A stretch of DNA of 14,550 nt from Ruminococcus sp. (GTDB lineage Bacteria > Bacillota > Clostridia > Oscillospirales > Ruminococcaceae): the NCBI GenBank assembly GCA_017544125.1, contig JAFYET010000142.1:1-14550 (forward strand), in the 5' to 3' direction. Below the pieces are notes generated by a model. The model ran no database searches and was not told the origin of the DNA. It saw only the letters and a list, made by a program, of their open reading frames with translations. Each line of letters begins with the position of its first letter. Within the stretch, counting starts at the first letter, position 1. Below, in pieces: positions 13,051 to 14,550 of this stretch. Made by a program: the position numbers and the translations under genes.

Positions 13051-14550
13051 TTATTCTCCCGTCTCTTCTTCGTTGGTATCAGCAGCAGAGGTATCATCCT
13101 CATCAGCCGAATCATCTTTTGAATGAGCCTTTTTGATCTCTTCCATCTCAACGATCGGGATCTCTATGGTATCATTGGGGTCAACACGCTTCTCGTCTTC
13201 CTCAGCTTTAACCTCAGCCTTTTTGAGCTCGCCTTTCATAAGCATATCAAAGGTCTCGCCGTCTATCTTCTCATTCTCGATAAGATACTGAGCAAGCTCA
13301 TGGAGCTTGTCGATATGCTCTCTGAGTATGCTCTCGCAAGTCTCAAAGGAGTTTTCGATAATATTCCTGATCTCATGGTCAATCTCGGAAGCAACAGCAT
13401 CGGAATAGCTCGGTGTCGAGTTATAATCTCTGCCGAGGAATACCTGACTGTCATCATGCCCGTATACAACAGGGCCGAGATTATCGCTGAAGCCATATCT
13501 TGTGACCATTTTCCTTGCAGTTGATGTTGCTCTTTCCAGGTCATTAGATGCGCCTGTTGAGATATCATCAAGGATTATCTTCTCAGCAACACGCCCGCCA
13601 AGGAGAACTATGATGCTCTCAGCCATCTGCTTTTTGCTGACATAGCTCTGATCCTTCTCGGGTCTGCCCATTGTAAAGCCGCCTGCCTGACCTCTCGGGA
13701 TAATGGTGACATAATGCACTTTATCCTGTGTGGGGCAATAGTAGTGGCAAAGCGCATGACCGCTCTCGTGGTACGCTGTGAGCTTCTTTTCCTCGTCGGT
13801 AACAAGCCTTGATTTCTTCTCGGGGCCCATTACCACCTTAAGTGAAGCCTCTTCTATATCGTATTTGGTTATAGCCTTAAGGTTTTTCCTTGCAGCAAGG
13901 AGCGATGCCTCGTTTACAAGGTTTTCAAGGTCAGCACCTGTAAAGCCGACTGTTGTCTTTGCGATAGTTGAAAGGTCAACATCAGGAGCAAGGGGCTTGT
14001 TCCTTGTGTGAACCTTGAGTATCTCCTCTCTTCCCTTTACATCAGGAAGACCAACAAGTATCTGCCTGTCAAAACGACCCGGACGAAGCAGCGCAGGGTC
14101 AAGAATATCACGCCTGTTTGTTGCTGCCATGACTATTACAGAATCATTTGCCGTAAAGCCGTCCATTTCAACGAGCAGCTGGTTAAGTGTCTGCTCACGC
14201 TCATCATGACCGCCGCCGAGACCTGCGCCTCTCTGTCTGCCGACAGCATCTATCTCATCTATGAATACGATAGAAGGCGAGCTCTTTTTAGCCTGCTCGA
14301 AAAGGTCTCTTACACGTGAAGCGCCGACACCGACGAACATTTCAACGAAATCAGAACCGGATATTGAGAAAAACGGTACATTTGCCTCACCAGCAACAGC
14401 TCTTGCAAGCAGCGTCTTACCTGTTCCGGGAGGGCCCATCAGCAGAACGCCCTTGGGGATGCGGGCACCGAGTTCGTTATATTTCTTATTGTTCTTGAGG
14501 AAGTCAACGACCTCCTGGAGCTCTTCCTTCTCCTCGTCGCAGCCTGCAAC
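13051..14550 (-). CDS. ftsH: ATP-dependent zinc metalloprotease FtsH, N-terminus outside window
   Basis: FtsH is a membrane-anchored AAA+ protease that removes damaged membrane proteins and short-lived regulators and is needed for sporulation in Bacillus. The visible 499 residues start in the AAA domain; the N-terminal membrane spans are beyond the window edge. The frame is open to 14550, upstream of the first ATG at 14439, with the FtsH-typical [15 protein letters not shown] before it. Motifs in visible numbering are the Walker A GPPGTGKT (39-46), pore loop MFVG, Walker B IVFIDEID (94-101), second region of homology [20 protein letters not shown] (143-162), zinc site HESGH (261-265, Ser where HEAGH is usual) and TGASND with the third zinc ligand Asp337. 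The last 40 residues are acidic, rich in Asp, Glu and Ser, an unstructured tail. A strong terminator follows. Confidence 0.97.
   Translation of the reverse strand, partial: VAGCDEEKEELQEVVDFLKNNKKYNELGARIPKGVLLMGPPGTGKTLLARAVAGEANVPFFSISGSDFVEMFVGVGASRVRDLFEQAKKSSPSIVFIDEIDAVGRQRGAGLGGGHDEREQTLNQLLVEMDGFTANDSVIVMAATNRRDILDPALLRPGRFDRQILVGLPDVKGREEILKVHTRNKPLAPDVDLSTIAKTTVGFTGADLENLVNEASLLAARKNLKAITKYDIEEASLKVVMGPEKKSRLVTDEEKKLTAYHESGHALCHYYCPTQDKVHYVTIIPRGQAGGFTMGRPEKDQSYVSKKQMAESIIVLLGGRVAEKIILDDISTGASNDLERATSTARKMVTRYGFSDNLGPVVYGHDDSQVFLGRDYNSTPSYSDAVASEIDHEIRNIIENSFETCESILREHIDKLHELAQYLIENEKIDGETFDMLMKGELKKAEVKAEEDEKRVDPNDTIEIPIVEMEEIKKAHSKDDSADEDDTSAADTNEEETGE

Noticed and set aside
13123..13524. 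A 133-residue open frame on the plus strand
   Set aside because: It is antisense to the conserved protease domain of ftsH and has no supporting features.
1..14550. CRISPR array, mobile element, prophage or toxin-antitoxin module
   Set aside because: No regularly spaced direct repeats, transposase, integrase, phage structural genes or recognisable toxin-antitoxin pairs are present. The two small genes at 8953-9591 encode membrane proteins with no toxin-antitoxin traits that I can identify.

Overview
The window looks like chromosomal DNA from a Gram-positive, spore-forming Clostridia species, most likely a Ruminococcus-like member of the Oscillospiraceae. The evidence is an SpoVS homologue, a YmdB-type phosphodiesterase beside it, strong AAAGGAG-type ribosome binding sites, sigma-A-type promoters with 17-base spacers, and clostridial-looking PurH, PurD, YchF and FtsH sequences. 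The genus is an inference from protein character; no 16S or other marker is present. Gene density is high, with no gene-free stretch longer than about 190 bases.

Layout. (1) 1-2829, plus strand: the 3' end of the AICAR transformylase gene (purH), a lipoprotein gene with its own promoter, and purD. The lipoprotein therefore interrupts two purine-synthesis genes. A strong hairpin at 2835-2864 closes the block and also ends the opposing operon. (2) 8832 back to 2871, minus strand: a sigma-A-type promoter drives a tightly spaced five-gene operon: a PLP aminotransferase, a large FtsX-type ABC permease without an adjacent ATPase gene, a small acidic single-pass membrane protein, the GTPase YchF, and a RimJ/RimL-type acetyltransferase. 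Two of its Shine-Dalgarno sites overlap the preceding stop codon. (3) 8891-11873, plus strand: a divergent promoter with an extended -10 drives two small membrane proteins of unknown function, a GNAT acetyltransferase, a flavin-reductase-like protein, and a secreted zinc-dependent phospholipase C. The phospholipase keeps all nine zinc ligands and has an unusual C-terminal beta-rich domain. A 12-bp hairpin ends this operon and the opposing spoVS. (4) 14550 back to 11886, minus strand: ftsH (5' end beyond the window), a strong terminator, ymdB, and spoVS with its own promoter.

Working together: regions 1 and 4 are mostly housekeeping (purine synthesis, membrane proteolysis, sporulation and biofilm regulation). 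The less ordinary material is the phospholipase operon, the orphan permease with its acidic partner, the lipoprotein inside the pur genes, and the terminator placed directly before the ymdB ribosome binding site. I found no CRISPR array, tRNA, rRNA, insertion sequence or recognisable prophage gene. I do not see a clearly new multi-gene defence or mobile system; the best candidate for something undescribed is the phospholipase operon with its two unknown small membrane proteins.
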